Source: an uncultured Methylocystaceae bacterium
GTDB taxonomy: Bacteria; Pseudomonadota; Alphaproteobacteria; Rhizobiales; Beijerinckiaceae
DNA length: 64,000 nucleotides
Reading direction: 5' to 3'
NCBI GenBank assembly: GCA_937870755.1
Contig: CALMZV010000146.1
Span: 1 to 64,000 of the forward strand
The notes beneath the pieces were generated by a model, which worked only from the letters and a program-made list of their open reading frames with translations, was not told the DNA's origin and searched no databases. Numbering within the stretch: position 1 is the first letter of the stretch; every line of letters starts with the position of its first letter. Positions 1-8,259 of the stretch are shown piece after piece. The position numbers were made by a program, and so were the translations under genes.

Positions 1-422
1 TGCTCGAACGCCTCGGCGAACTGGCGGAACGCGGCGTCGAACATGGCGCCCATCAACAGGCCCAGCGCGCGGCTGCGGAATTCGTAATCGATGAAGAACG
101 ACACCTCGCTGCCGCGCTCCAGATCGCGAAAGCTCCAGCGATTGACGAGGCGGCGGAACGGCCCGTCCACATATTCGACGAGGATTTCGAGCTTCGGCCG
201 GTCGAGGGTGACGCGGCTGGTGAAGGTTTCGCGGATCGCCTTGTAGCCGACCGTCATGTCGGCGATCAGCACCTCCACCCCCTCCTCCCGCGGCTCGCGC
301 CGGCGGATGCGCAGGGCGCGGCAGAGCGGAAGAAACTCCGGGTATTTCTCGGCGTCGGCGACCAGAGCGAACATGTCGGCCGCCCGATGGCGGACGCGGC
401 GCGTGGTGCGGTATTGCGGCAT
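1..422 (-). CDS. COQ10/RatA-like SRPBCC (START) family protein, 3' part cut off by window edge
   Basis: The first 140 residues are visible from an ATG at 422; the C-terminus lies beyond base 1. They begin [20 protein letters not shown] and continue with VADAEKYPEFLPLC, then FTSRVTLDRP, LVNRWSF and VSFFIDYEFRSRALG. This is the conserved order of the COQ10/RatA subfamily of the START/SRPBCC fold. Family members bind ubiquinone-like lipids (COQ10 in mitochondria) or act as RatA-type proteins in bacteria; a role in quinone handling is the better guess for an alphaproteobacterium. The gene lies 7 bp downstream of a small exported-protein gene on the same strand, so they are probably co-transcribed. 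The family call is firm; the exact function is inferred. Confidence 0.85.
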   Translation of the reverse strand, partial: MPQYRTTRRVRHRAADMFALVADAEKYPEFLPLCRALRIRRREPREEGVEVLIADMTVGYKAIRETFTSRVTLDRPKLEILVEYVDGPFRRLVNRWSFRDLERGSEVSFFIDYEFRSRALGLLMGAMFDAAFRQFAEAFE

Positions 423-429
423 CCGGCGC

Positions 430-765
430 TCAGCGGACGACGAGGCAGGTCTTCCAGCCTTCGTAGGTCGGATAGGCGCGGCGCATCGCCCGCAGCCAGG
501 CGGAACATTCGCCGAGCGAGGCGAAACGCTGCCGGACGTCCACCCAGTCGAGCGGAATCGGATCGGCGCCGGGGGCGAGATTGCGGCCGCCGGAGAAATG
601 GCCGAGCCAGACGGACGGCGGCGCCACGACGACCGGCTCGCGCAGCACGATTCGGCTGACGACCGTCGGCCGCGCGCCGAGGTCGGCCGCGAAGGCCGGC
701 GCGGCGCCGAAAAAAGCGCCGGAAAGGGCTGCGACGGCGAGGCTGGCGAGGACGGGGCGGTGCAT
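430..765 (-). CDS. Small exported protein of unknown function (111 aa)
   Basis: The ATG at 765 has a good Shine-Dalgarno sequence (AGGAGA, 6 bp upstream). The N-terminus is a typical Sec signal peptide: MHRPV, a hydrophobic stretch LASLAVAALSGAFF, then a likely cleavage at AFA-AD near residue 27. The mature part is about 84 residues with one Cys in the middle (LGECSAW) and one near the end (WKTCLVVR), which could form a disulfide in the periplasm. I do not recognise a family. A much longer open frame extends upstream but runs antisense through the OMP gene and is not a credible N-terminus. Confidence 0.7.
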   Translation of the reverse strand: MHRPVLASLAVAALSGAFFGAAPAFAADLGARPTVVSRIVLREPVVVAPPSVWLGHFSGGRNLAPGADPIPLDWVDVRQRFASLGECSAWLRAMRRAYPTYEGWKTCLVVR

Positions 766-1095
766 GGCCGTCTCCTGACGAAGAATGTGATGTGGATTTA
801 GCGTTTCGCGGCTGAAAGGTCCATCGGCGTGGCCGCCGATGCTTGCGCGCTGAAAATACAGAAACTCCGCTTGCGGAAAGCGCGGGAGGCCGGCGGAATC
901 GTTCGTATGCATATGTTGCCGTTGCGCAACGCCTGGCGCCAAACGCCCGGCAATCCGGCCCATTGCGGCGATTTTCCGTGGCGTGAGCGGGCGATCTCCC
1001 CTAGCGTCAGCCCACGGACGCATACGTCCAGACATTCGCCGGATCGCGCATCGCGGCCACAGCAGGCGCGCATTGCGAATAACAGGGGGATATAA
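766..1095. promoter_or_regulatory. Divergent intergenic region upstream of the first OMP gene
   Basis: These 330 bases hold no credible gene. They separate the minus-strand exported-protein gene (start 765) from the plus-strand OMP gene (start 1096), so promoters for both must lie here. A 12-bp perfect palindrome, CGTTGCGCAACG, sits at 920-931 and may be a regulator site. The OMP Shine-Dalgarno AGGGGG is at about 1084-1089. I could not assign clear -35/-10 boxes. Confidence 0.4.
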
Positions 1096-1995
1096 ATGCA
1101 CATCAAGTCGATACTTGCCGCCTCCGTCGCGGCCGTGGCGCTCACGGGTTCCGCCGTCGCCGCCGACCTGCCGTCGCGCGCCGCGCCGGTCATCGTCGCG
1201 CCCGCGCCCATTCTGACCTGGACGGGCTTCTACGCCGGTCTCAACGCCGGCTACACCTGGAATGACGTGCGCACCACGTCTTCGGGCTTCGGCTTCTTCC
1301 CGTTCGCCCCGCTCGGCAACGTGGTGCCCTACACCAACGCCAGCGCGGCGCTCGCCAATACGTCGCTCTCCCATAAGAACGACGGCTTCATGATCGGCGG
1401 CCAGCTCGGCTTCAATCTGCAGGTCAGCCCGATGTTCCTGCTCGGTCTCGAGACCGATCTGCAGGGCGTGATCGGCAAGAGCTCGGGCGGCGCCTCGTTC
1501 GGCGCGCTGGCGCCGATCGCCGGCGAAGCGATCGTCAGCACCGCGATCGCCCGCAGCCGTCTGGACTATTTCGGCACGTTGCGCGCGCGCGTCGGCGTGG
1601 TGGCCTCCCCGGCCTTCCTCGTCTACGCCACCGGCGGTCTCGCCTATGCGGGCGTGCGGTCCAGCGTGCTGTTCCAGCAACAGATCCTCGGCGCTCCCGC
1701 CGTGGTCAACCCGTGGTTCGCCAACACCAGCTACAACGGCATGCGCGCCGGCTGGACCGTCGGCGGCGGCGTGGAATACAAGTTCTCCCCGCGCTGGAGC
1801 GCCAAGGTCGAGTACCTCTACTACGATCTCGGCCGCGTGAGCTCGACCGGCCTGCTGACGAGCGCCAACAACGCCGGCGCGCCGTTCACCGCCGCTCTGG
1901 TCAACACCTCGACCCGCGTCAACGGCCATATCGTTCGCGCCGGTCTGAACTACCACTTCGGCGGCGGCATCAGCCCGGTGGTCGCCAAGTACTGA
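1096..1995 (+). CDS. Outer-membrane beta-barrel protein, RopB/Omp25 type (OMP paralogue 1)
   Basis: A 299-residue protein with a Sec signal peptide (MHIKSILAASVAAVALTGSA, cleavage after VAA near residue 23). The mature start ADLPSRAAPVIVAPAP is the hallmark of the porin-family OMPs abundant in Hyphomicrobiales. WTGFYAGLNAGYTW begins the first strand of the eight-stranded barrel (OmpA-like/Omp25/RopB fold). Later blocks VGGGVEYKFSPRWSAKVEYL and HIVRAGLNYHF are the conserved penultimate and final strands. The protein should sit in the outer membrane as a structural or small-pore protein. It is the first of three paralogues in a row (next at 2341 and 3594), each with its own RBS and terminator, so they are probably transcribed separately. 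Confidence 0.9.
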   Translation: MHIKSILAASVAAVALTGSAVAADLPSRAAPVIVAPAPILTWTGFYAGLNAGYTWNDVRTTSSGFGFFPFAPLGNVVPYTNASAALANTSLSHKNDGFMIGGQLGFNLQVSPMFLLGLETDLQGVIGKSSGGASFGALAPIAGEAIVSTAIARSRLDYFGTLRARVGVVASPAFLVYATGGLAYAGVRSSVLFQQQILGAPAVVNPWFANTSYNGMRAGWTVGGGVEYKFSPRWSAKVEYLYYDLGRVSSTGLLTSANNAGAPFTAALVNTSTRVNGHIVRAGLNYHFGGGISPVVAKY

Positions 1996-2040
1996 GACCG
2001 TCGCTGATAAGCTGATCCAGCCTCGCTTCGGCGAAACGAA

Positions 2041-2067
2041 AGCCCGGCTCGCAAGAGCCGGGCTTTT
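2041..2067 (+). terminator. Intrinsic terminator of OMP paralogue 1
   Basis: The hairpin AGCCCGGCTC-GCAA-GAGCCGGGCT is followed by a short T run, 46 bp after the OMP stop codon. The same stem sequence recurs after the other two OMP genes. Confidence 0.85.
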
Positions 2068-2340
2068 GATTTGCGGCATGCGCGTCGATCTCCGCTGATG
2101 CTTAACATTACCCTAACGGAAACCGGCGCATTGTTACGATTCATCAACTGAACGGCTGAATTTCACCGGCAAAACGGGCGCCTGTTGCGCATTTGCACTA
2201 GTTCCGCCGCCGGTTGGCGCATAAAGAACAGGCATCAGATTTCGGCGGAGCCATCCCGATTCGGGAGCTTGGTCGGATTGCACGGTCGCAGTCCAAATTC
2301 GCCGGCGTTCAATTCGACATCGAACGAGGAAAAGCCAATC
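2068..2340 (+). promoter_or_regulatory. Promoter/leader region of OMP paralogue 2
   Basis: With the terminator at 2041-2067 this makes up the 345-base gap between OMP genes 1 and 2. No credible gene is present; the frame upstream of the next ATG lacks a usable RBS or signal peptide. The Shine-Dalgarno GAGGAAAA lies just before the ATG at 2341. The AT-richer stretch around 2100-2145 is the likeliest place for a promoter, but I could not fix -35/-10 elements. Confidence 0.4.
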
Positions 2341-3183
2341 ATGCGTCATCTGAAAATTCTCGCCGCCGCCCTCGCCGCCTCCACGATCGCCGGCTCCGCC
2401 TTCGCGGCCGACCTGCCGTCGCGCAAGGCCCCGCCGGTCGTCTACGCCCCGGCCCCGATCTTCACCTGGTCTGGTCTCTACGTCGGTCTGAACGCCGGCT
2501 ACACCTGGTCCGCCAAGAATGACGTCGCCGTTCTGGGGACCGATCCCCTGTTCGGTTTCGCCGCCGTTCAGGTCAGCGGGCAGCTTCCGTGGCAGGTTTC
2601 GCTGAAGAACGATGGGTTCATCGGCGGCGGCCAGGTCGGCTTCAACTGGCAGACGGGCGCCTTCGTGTTCGGCCTGGAGGCGGACATCCAGGGCGTCGCC
2701 GGCGCCAAGTCCAATGCTGCTTTCGCCGGCCTTGCCCCGCTCCAGCCGACGTTCTCGAGCTTCAGCCGCAGCCTCGACCTGTTCGGCACCGTTCGCGGCC
2801 GCCTCGGATTCGCGGTCACGCCGACCTTCCTGCTCTACGCCACCGGCGGTCTCGCCTATGGCCAGACGAAGCTGAGCTATTCGGCGTTCGGCCCGACCTG
2901 GGCGCCGCCGATGGCCGTCGCCGGCTCCACGTCGAAACTGTCCACCGGCTGGACGGTCGGCGCGGGCGCCGAATACGCCTTCTCGCGCAACTGGTCGGCG
3001 AAGGTTGAGTATCTCTATTACGATCTCGGCCGCCTGACGGCTCCGACCGCGCTTTATGTCGTCCCCGGCGTTTCCGCTTCGACCCTCACGACGTCCGTGC
3101 GCAACACGGGCCACATCGTGCGCGCCGGCGTGAACTATCGCTTCGGCTGGGGCGGCGGCGCGCCGGTCGTCGCCAAGTACTGA
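2341..3183 (+). CDS. Outer-membrane beta-barrel protein, RopB/Omp25 type (OMP paralogue 2)
   Basis: A 280-residue paralogue of the preceding OMP. The chosen ATG (2341) is 8 bp behind GAGGAAAA and starts the signal peptide MRHLKILAAALAASTIAGSA, cleaved before ADLPSRKAPPVVYAPAP. An open frame reaches 156 bases further upstream, but that extension would bury the signal peptide. Barrel blocks: WSGLYVGLNAGYTW at the start, FIGGGQVGFNWQ, VGAGAEYAFSRNWSAKVEYL and HIVRAGVNYRFGWG at the end. The coding end and the bases after it carry a short duplication (CAAGTACTGAGT at 3174 and 3189). Confidence 0.9.
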   Translation: MRHLKILAAALAASTIAGSAFAADLPSRKAPPVVYAPAPIFTWSGLYVGLNAGYTWSAKNDVAVLGTDPLFGFAAVQVSGQLPWQVSLKNDGFIGGGQVGFNWQTGAFVFGLEADIQGVAGAKSNAAFAGLAPLQPTFSSFSRSLDLFGTVRGRLGFAVTPTFLLYATGGLAYGQTKLSYSAFGPTWAPPMAVAGSTSKLSTGWTVGAGAEYAFSRNWSAKVEYLYYDLGRLTAPTALYVVPGVSASTLTTSVRNTGHIVRAGVNYRFGWGGGAPVVAKY

Positions 3184-3200
3184 GTGGTCAAGTACTGAGT
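3174..3200. repeat. 12-bp direct repeat across the OMP2 stop codon
   Basis: CAAGTACTGAGT occurs at 3174-3185 (covering the last codons and the stop) and again at 3189-3200, three bases apart. OMP1 ends with the same GTCGCCAAGTACTGA. It looks like a local duplication at the 3' end of the gene. Confidence 0.7.
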
Positions 3201-3240
3201 CAGGGTCTCAACAAGTCCTGATCTCGCATCGGCGAAAGGA

Positions 3241-3268
3241 AAGCCCGGCTCGAAGGAGCCGGGCTTTT
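3241..3268 (+). terminator. Intrinsic terminator of OMP paralogue 2
   Basis: AAGCCCGGCTC-GAAG-GAGCCGGGCTT followed by TT, about 60 bp after the stop codon. The stem is the same as at the OMP1 terminator, preceded in both cases by a GGCGAAA..AA context. Confidence 0.85.
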
Positions 3269-3593
3269 CGTTTGCATACATCTTAAATGTTACCAGCAAA
3301 ACACAGTCGTGCCCGAAAATCGCGGTTATGCCGCGAAAAGGCCGGATTTCCTCGCGTTCCGCAGCGGCGAGCGCTAATGTGACCTTGTTATTCGGGACAT
3401 CCGGACGGGATTGCTCTTTGATGGATGTAACCGCCTGTATGCTGTGATGCTCAGGCCACAGGCGCCGGGTTTCAGAACCGTGCGGACAGATCGCCGTTGG
3501 ACGAGGTCGGCGCGTGGAATATTGCTACGGTTGCAAACCAAACCTTACGCCGCTTGGGCAGAGCGCGTTCGGGTCCGGCAACAGGGGTCCTGA
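3269..3593 (+). promoter_or_regulatory. Promoter/leader region of OMP paralogue 3
   Basis: This is most of the 410-base gap between OMP2 and OMP3. I see no gene in it. It is AT-richer than its surroundings at 3269-3310 and contains no obvious repeat or riboswitch. The RBS AGGGG of the next gene is at about 3582. The -10/-35 elements cannot be fixed by eye. Confidence 0.35.
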
Positions 3594-4439
3594 ATGAACA
3601 TCAATCGTATCGCCGTCGCTCTGGCGGCCACCGCCATCGCTGGCTCGGCCATGGCGGCCGATCTTCCCTCGCGCAAGGCGCCTCCCATCGTGGTCGCGCC
3701 GGCCCCGATCTTCACCTGGACCGGCTTCTATGTCGGCGCCAACGTCGGGTGGGCGGGCGTGCGCGCCAGCAACGATTACTATACGCCGGGCGACCCGGCG
3801 GCGCCGTTCTTCCTCGTGCCCGACGCCATCGCCATTTCCGCGGGCGGCTACAATTCGTTCCGGCAGGACCGCGTCACCTTCGGCGGCCAGATCGGCTACA
3901 ATTATCAGATGGGCATGTTGGTTCTCGGCCTCGAGGCGGACATGAACTATCTCGGCGCGTCGCGCAGCGCGTTCGCCGCCGTTCCGACGCCGGCCGCGGG
4001 CAATGTCTTCTACGGGACGAGAGCCGGCGCCGACTGGATGCTGACGGTTCGTCCGCGCCTGGGCGTCGCGGTCGGCCGGTTCCTGCCCTACGTGACCGGC
4101 GGCCTTGCGCTTGTGAAGAACCGCTACGAGCAGTCGGTGTTCTTCCCCGGCGTGTCCGCGAGCCCCGACCTGTTCGTCGACAATTCGACGGAAGCCGGCT
4201 GGACGCTGGGCGGCGGCGTGGAATGGGCGTTTGCGCCCAACTGGTCGATCAAGGCCGAGTATCTCCATGTCTTCCAGCCCAAGAAGACATTCACGACCTT
4301 CACGACGTCCCCGTACGCGGGCGATTTGCGCCTCATCCCATATACGAGGCGGATCAGCCGCAGCATCGACACGGTGCGCGTGGGCGTGAACTACAAGTTC
4401 GGCTGGGGCGCCCCGGCGCCGGTGGTCGCGCGCTACTGA
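3594..4439 (+). CDS. Outer-membrane beta-barrel protein, RopB/Omp25 type (OMP paralogue 3)
   Basis: A 281-residue OMP with signal peptide MNINRIAVALAATAIAGSAM and mature start ADLPSRKAPPIVVAPAP. WTGFYVGANVGWAG opens the barrel. GGQIGYNYQMGMLVLGLEAD and LGGGVEWAFAPNWSIKAEYL are the conserved turn/strand blocks, and VGVNYKFGWG is the last strand. It is more divergent from the first two: it lacks the YYDLGR block after the KAEYL strand and has YLHVFQPKKTF instead. It probably arose by older duplication and has a different surface-loop set. An intrinsic terminator follows within 30 bp. Confidence 0.9.
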   Translation: MNINRIAVALAATAIAGSAMAADLPSRKAPPIVVAPAPIFTWTGFYVGANVGWAGVRASNDYYTPGDPAAPFFLVPDAIAISAGGYNSFRQDRVTFGGQIGYNYQMGMLVLGLEADMNYLGASRSAFAAVPTPAAGNVFYGTRAGADWMLTVRPRLGVAVGRFLPYVTGGLALVKNRYEQSVFFPGVSASPDLFVDNSTEAGWTLGGGVEWAFAPNWSIKAEYLHVFQPKKTFTTFTTSPYAGDLRLIPYTRRISRSIDTVRVGVNYKFGWGAPAPVVARY

Positions 4440-4464
4440 TCGGCTTTCGCCTCTCGGCGAACCA

Positions 4465-4494
4465 GGCCCGGCTCTCGCGAGCCGGGCTTTTTTC
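4465..4494 (+). terminator. Intrinsic terminator of OMP paralogue 3
   Basis: GCCCGGCTC-TCGC-GAGCCGGGC followed by six T residues. It is the strongest of the three related OMP terminators and lies between OMP3 and rimO. Confidence 0.9.
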
Positions 4495-4529
4495 TTGCCT
4501 CCATCGGCCCCCTTCTCTATGCCCGCGCG

Positions 4530-5852
4530 ATGACCGAACGGCCTGCCCCGAAAATCTCCTTCGTCTCGCTCGGCTGCCCGAAGGCGCTGGTCGATTCCGA
4601 GCGCATCGTCACGCGCCTGCGCGCGGAAGGCTACGAGCTTGCCAAGACCCATCGCGGCGCCGATGCGGTGATCGTCAACACGTGCGGCTTTCTCGACAGC
4701 GCCAAGGCGGAATCTCTGGCCGCGATCCGCGCCGGGATGGAGGAAAACGGCAAGGTGATCGTGACCGGCTGCATGGGCGCCGAGCCGGAGACGATTTCCG
4801 AAGCCTTTCCGGACGTGCTGTCGGTCTCCGGTCCGCAGGCGTTCGACACGGTGATGGCGGCGGTGCACGTGGCCGCGCCCGCGCCGCACGACCCGTTTCT
4901 CGATCTGGTGCCGGAACAGGGCGTGAAACTCACGCCGCGCCACTACGCCTATCTGAAGATTTCCGAAGGCTGCAACAATTCCTGCTCCTTCTGCATCATT
5001 CCGCGCCTTCGCGGAAAACTCGTCTCGCGGCCGATCGTCGAAGTGCTGCGCGAGGCGGAAAAGCTGGTGAAGGCGGGCGTGAAGGAACTGCTCGTGATCT
5101 CGCAGGACACCGGCGCCTACGGGATCGACGCGCGGTTCGCGCAGACGCAATGGGCCGGCCGCGACGTGCGCACCAAGTTCATCGATCTCGCGCGCGAACT
5201 CGGCGGCCTCGGCGTATGGGTGCGGCTGCACTACCTCTATCCCTATCCGCATGTCGACGAGATTCTGGAGTTGATGGCGCAGGGCGCCATCCTGCCCTAT
5301 CTCGACATACCGTTTCAGCACGCAGCCCCCTCCGTGCTGCGCGCGATGAAACGGCCCGGCAATCACGAACAGGTTCTGGAGCGCATCCGCGATTGGCGGC
5401 GGCAGGTTCCCGACCTCGCGATCCGCTCGACCTTCATCGTCGGCTTTCCGGGCGAGACGGAGGAGGATTTCCGTCTGCTGCTCGACTGGATCGCGGAAGC
5501 GAGGATCGACCGGCTGGGCGCGTTCAAATACGAGCCGGTCGGCGGCGCGCCGGCCAACGACCTCGGCCTGCCGGCCGTGCCGGACGACGTGAAAGAGGCG
5601 CGCTACCGCCGGCTGATGGAGGCGCAGCAGAAGATTTCCGCGCAACTGTCGCGCGCGAAAGTGGGAACGCGGCGTAAAGTCATCATCGACGAAGCGGGGC
5701 CGACGGTCTCGCGCGGCCGCTCGATGGCGGACGCGCCGCAGATCGACGGCGCGGTCCATGTCGCTTCCGCGCGGCGGCTGCGCGCGGGCGATATCGTAGA
5801 CGTGAAGATCGAGCGCGCGGACGCATACGATCTCTACGGGCGGGCGAGCTGA
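4530..5852 (+). CDS. rimO: Ribosomal protein uS12 (aspartate-89) methylthiotransferase RimO
   Basis: A 440-residue radical-SAM methylthiotransferase that modifies an Asp of ribosomal protein S12. The N-terminal UPF0004 domain carries the three cysteines for the first Fe-S cluster (C16 in [13 protein letters not shown]52 in VNTCGF, C81 in TGCMG). The radical-SAM motif CNNSCSFC (C148, C152, C155) follows LKISEG. The C-terminal part holds the TRAM-like domain, where RimO contacts S12. [12 protein letters not shown] and the TGCMGAEPE context separate RimO from MiaB. Length is normal for the family. It starts 36 bp after the OMP3 terminator and so needs its own promoter. Confidence 0.96.
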   Translation: MTERPAPKISFVSLGCPKALVDSERIVTRLRAEGYELAKTHRGADAVIVNTCGFLDSAKAESLAAIRAGMEENGKVIVTGCMGAEPETISEAFPDVLSVSGPQAFDTVMAAVHVAAPAPHDPFLDLVPEQGVKLTPRHYAYLKISEGCNNSCSFCIIPRLRGKLVSRPIVEVLREAEKLVKAGVKELLVISQDTGAYGIDARFAQTQWAGRDVRTKFIDLARELGGLGVWVRLHYLYPYPHVDEILELMAQGAILPYLDIPFQHAAPSVLRAMKRPGNHEQVLERIRDWRRQVPDLAIRSTFIVGFPGETEEDFRLLLDWIAEARIDRLGAFKYEPVGGAPANDLGLPAVPDDVKEARYRRLMEAQQKISAQLSRAKVGTRRKVIIDEAGPTVSRGRSMADAPQIDGAVHVASARRLRAGDIVDVKIERADAYDLYGRAS

Positions 5853-5964
5853 GCGCACCGGAACGCCGCGCCGCATCGCGGGGCCGCGACAATTGCGCGG
5901 TCTTGCTCCCTGCCCGGACCGCGCCCAATATGCGCGCCGATTTTCAGGGGTTGGGAGCAGGGAC

Positions 5965-6936
5965 ATGGTGAAGGCGATACGGGTGCATCAGGCCGGCGGG
6001 CCGGAGGTTCTCGCTTACGAGGACATCGATCTCGCAAAGCCCGGCAAGGGCGAGGTGCAGATCCAGCAGCGCGCGGTCGGCGTGAATTTTCTCGACATCT
6101 ACTACCGCACCGGCCTCTATCCGATGCAGCCGCCGTTCGTCATCGGCAACGAGGGCGCCGGCGACGTGATCGCGGTCGGGCCGGGCGTGAAGGATTTCAA
6201 GGTGGGCGACCGCGTCGCCTATGCCGGCGGTCTCGGCGGCTACGCGGAGGCGCGCAACATTCCCGCCGCCATGCTCGTGAAACTGCCGAAGTCGATTTCC
6301 TACGACACGGCGGCGGCGATGATGCTGAAGGGGCTGACCGCGCAGTATCTGCTGCGCCAGACCTACCGCGTGAAGAAGGGCGACACGATCCTCGTGCATG
6401 CGGCGGCCGGCGGCGTCGGTCTCATCCTGTGCCAGTGGGGCAAGGCGCTCGGCGCCACGGTCATCGGCACGGTGGGTTCCGACGAAAAGGCGAAGTTGGC
6501 GAAAAAAGCCGGCGCCAAACACGTCATCAATTATTCGACCGAGGATTTCGCCAAGCGCGTGCGCGAGATCACCAAGGGCAAGCTGTGCGACGTGGTCTAC
6601 GACGGCGTCGGCAAGGCGACGTTCGCCGGTTCGCTCGACTGCCTGCGCCCGCTCGGCATGATGGTGTCGTTCGGCAATGCATCCGGCCCGGTCGATGCAT
6701 TCAACCTCGGCGTGCTCGCGCAGAAGGGCTCGCTGTTCGTCACGCGGCCGACGCTGTTCACCTATTCCTCGCTGCCCGGCAATCTCGCGAAGATGGCGCG
6801 CGATCTGATGAAGGTCGTGGCGGACGGCAAGGTGAAGATCGCGATTTCCGGGCGTTACCCGCTGGCGCAAGCCGCCGACGCGCAGATCGCGCTCGAGGGA
6901 CGCCGGACGACGGGCGCGCTCGTTCTCATCCCCTGA
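5965..6936 (+). CDS. Quinone oxidoreductase, zinc-independent MDR family
   Basis: A 323-residue medium-chain reductase/dehydrogenase of the QOR type (NADPH:quinone reductase). The GroES-like domain begins MVKAIRVHQAGGPEVL and continues with VGVNFLDIYYRTGLYP. The cofactor-binding Rossmann motif is AAAGGVGLILCQW near residue 155. YDGVGKATFAGSLDCL and the C-terminal GRRTTGALVLIP are typical of QOR. No zinc-binding cysteine set is present. The ATG at 5965 follows GGGAGCAGGGAC; the frame is open 72 bases further up but without an RBS. It is followed 24 bp later by a flavin monooxygenase gene, so the two may share a transcript. Confidence 0.9.
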   Translation: MVKAIRVHQAGGPEVLAYEDIDLAKPGKGEVQIQQRAVGVNFLDIYYRTGLYPMQPPFVIGNEGAGDVIAVGPGVKDFKVGDRVAYAGGLGGYAEARNIPAAMLVKLPKSISYDTAAAMMLKGLTAQYLLRQTYRVKKGDTILVHAAAGGVGLILCQWGKALGATVIGTVGSDEKAKLAKKAGAKHVINYSTEDFAKRVREITKGKLCDVVYDGVGKATFAGSLDCLRPLGMMVSFGNASGPVDAFNLGVLAQKGSLFVTRPTLFTYSSLPGNLAKMARDLMKVVADGKVKIAISGRYPLAQAADAQIALEGRRTTGALVLIP

Positions 6937-6960
6937 CCGCACAACGACACGGAGACCGTC

Positions 6961-8208
6961 ATGCAGCCGCCGATCGAAACCGACATTCTCGCGGTCGGCG
7001 CCGGCGCGGCCGGTCTGATCGCGGCGATCGCGCTCGCGCGCACGGGCCATCGCGTGGCGCTCGTCGGCCGCAAGCCGCCGCCCCTGCCCGGCCGCACGGT
7101 CGCGCTGTTCGAAGGATCGTTGCAACTGCTCGAGCAGTTCGATCTGCGTGCGATGCTCGATCCGGCCACCTCGCCGATCAGCGCACCGGTGCGCGCCATG
7201 CGCATCATCGACGACACCGGCTCGCCGTTTCGCGCCGCGACCGGGTATTTCGAAGCGGAGGAGATCGGTCTCGACGCGTTCGGCCTGAATGTTCCGAACG
7301 ACGACATCGTGCAGGCGCTCGCGCGCGTGGCCGAAAACATCGACAACCTCGAAACGCTCGAGGCGTTCGTCGCAGACTATGCGTTCGGCGACGACGGCGT
7401 CGTGGCCACGCTCGACGACGGACGGCGCGTGCGATGCAGGCTGATCGTCGCCGGCGACGGACGCAATTCCCTCGCGCGCAGAACGGCGGGAATCGAAGCG
7501 ACCGAATGGTCCTATCCGCAGACGGCCATCACGCTCATCCTGCGCCATCGTCGCGCGCATCACGACACGACGACCGAATATCACACGCGCAGCGGCCCGT
7601 TCACCTTCGTGCCGATGCCGCCGCTGCCGGACGCGCCGTATCGCTCCAGCCTCGTATGGCTCGTCGGCCCGGGGGAGGCCAAGCGCCTGCTCGCGCTGCC
7701 GCGCGAGAAACTCGGCGAGCGTATCGCCGATCAAGCGCATCACCGCTTCGGCGCGTGCGAGATCGAAGGCGACATCGGCGCGTTTCCAATGGGCGGCATG
7801 CGCACGAAGGCGGTGAGCGCGCCGCGCCTGATGCTGGTCGGCGAGGCGTGCCACGTGTTTCCGCCGCTCGCGGCGCAGGGTCTCAACCTGGGCATTCGCG
7901 ATAGCGTGGACGCCGCGCGCGCGCTCGAGGGCGTCGACATATCCGACGCCAGGGCGCTGTCGCAGGCCATTCAATCGTTCGAGGACAGCCGACGCGCGGA
8001 CATCGATCTGCGCACGCAGGCGGTGGACCTGCTCAATCGCTCGCTGATCTCGGGCCTGCCGCCGGTCGATTTTCTGCGCGGCTTCGGCATGTCGGCTGTA
8101 TCGGCGATCGGTCCGTTGCGGCGCGCCGTGCTGCGCGAAGGCGTCTCGCCGCATCTGTCGCGATTTCTCGGGCCGCTGATGAAACTCGCGCCGGTGGCGC
8201 GGCGTTAA
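6961..8208 (+). CDS. FAD-dependent monooxygenase, UbiH/UbiF/COQ6 family
   Basis: A 415-residue flavoprotein hydroxylase. The N-terminal dinucleotide-binding motif is DILAVGAGAAGLIAAIALAR. The second FAD motif VAGDGRNSLARR lies near residue 165. The third, VGEACHVFPPLAAQGLNLGI near residue 293, has Glu where most family members have Asp (GD). The family hydroxylates aromatic rings in ubiquinone synthesis, and this protein may perform one of those steps (UbiH, UbiF or UbiL-like); which one cannot be told from sequence alone. An RBS (GGAGA) precedes the ATG. Confidence 0.88.
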   Translation: MQPPIETDILAVGAGAAGLIAAIALARTGHRVALVGRKPPPLPGRTVALFEGSLQLLEQFDLRAMLDPATSPISAPVRAMRIIDDTGSPFRAATGYFEAEEIGLDAFGLNVPNDDIVQALARVAENIDNLETLEAFVADYAFGDDGVVATLDDGRRVRCRLIVAGDGRNSLARRTAGIEATEWSYPQTAITLILRHRRAHHDTTTEYHTRSGPFTFVPMPPLPDAPYRSSLVWLVGPGEAKRLLALPREKLGERIADQAHHRFGACEIEGDIGAFPMGGMRTKAVSAPRLMLVGEACHVFPPLAAQGLNLGIRDSVDAARALEGVDISDARALSQAIQSFEDSRRADIDLRTQAVDLLNRSLISGLPPVDFLRGFGMSAVSAIGPLRRAVLREGVSPHLSRFLGPLMKLAPVARR

Positions 8209-8259
8209 CCGTGTCGCGGCGCCGTTCTTGAATGCGATCCTTGCGGTCGGAGTTCGAGA

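Noticed and set aside
766-2079. Upstream extension of the minus-strand small exported protein to 549 residues
   Set aside because: It would run antisense through the OMP gene and place the clear signal peptide in the middle of the protein.
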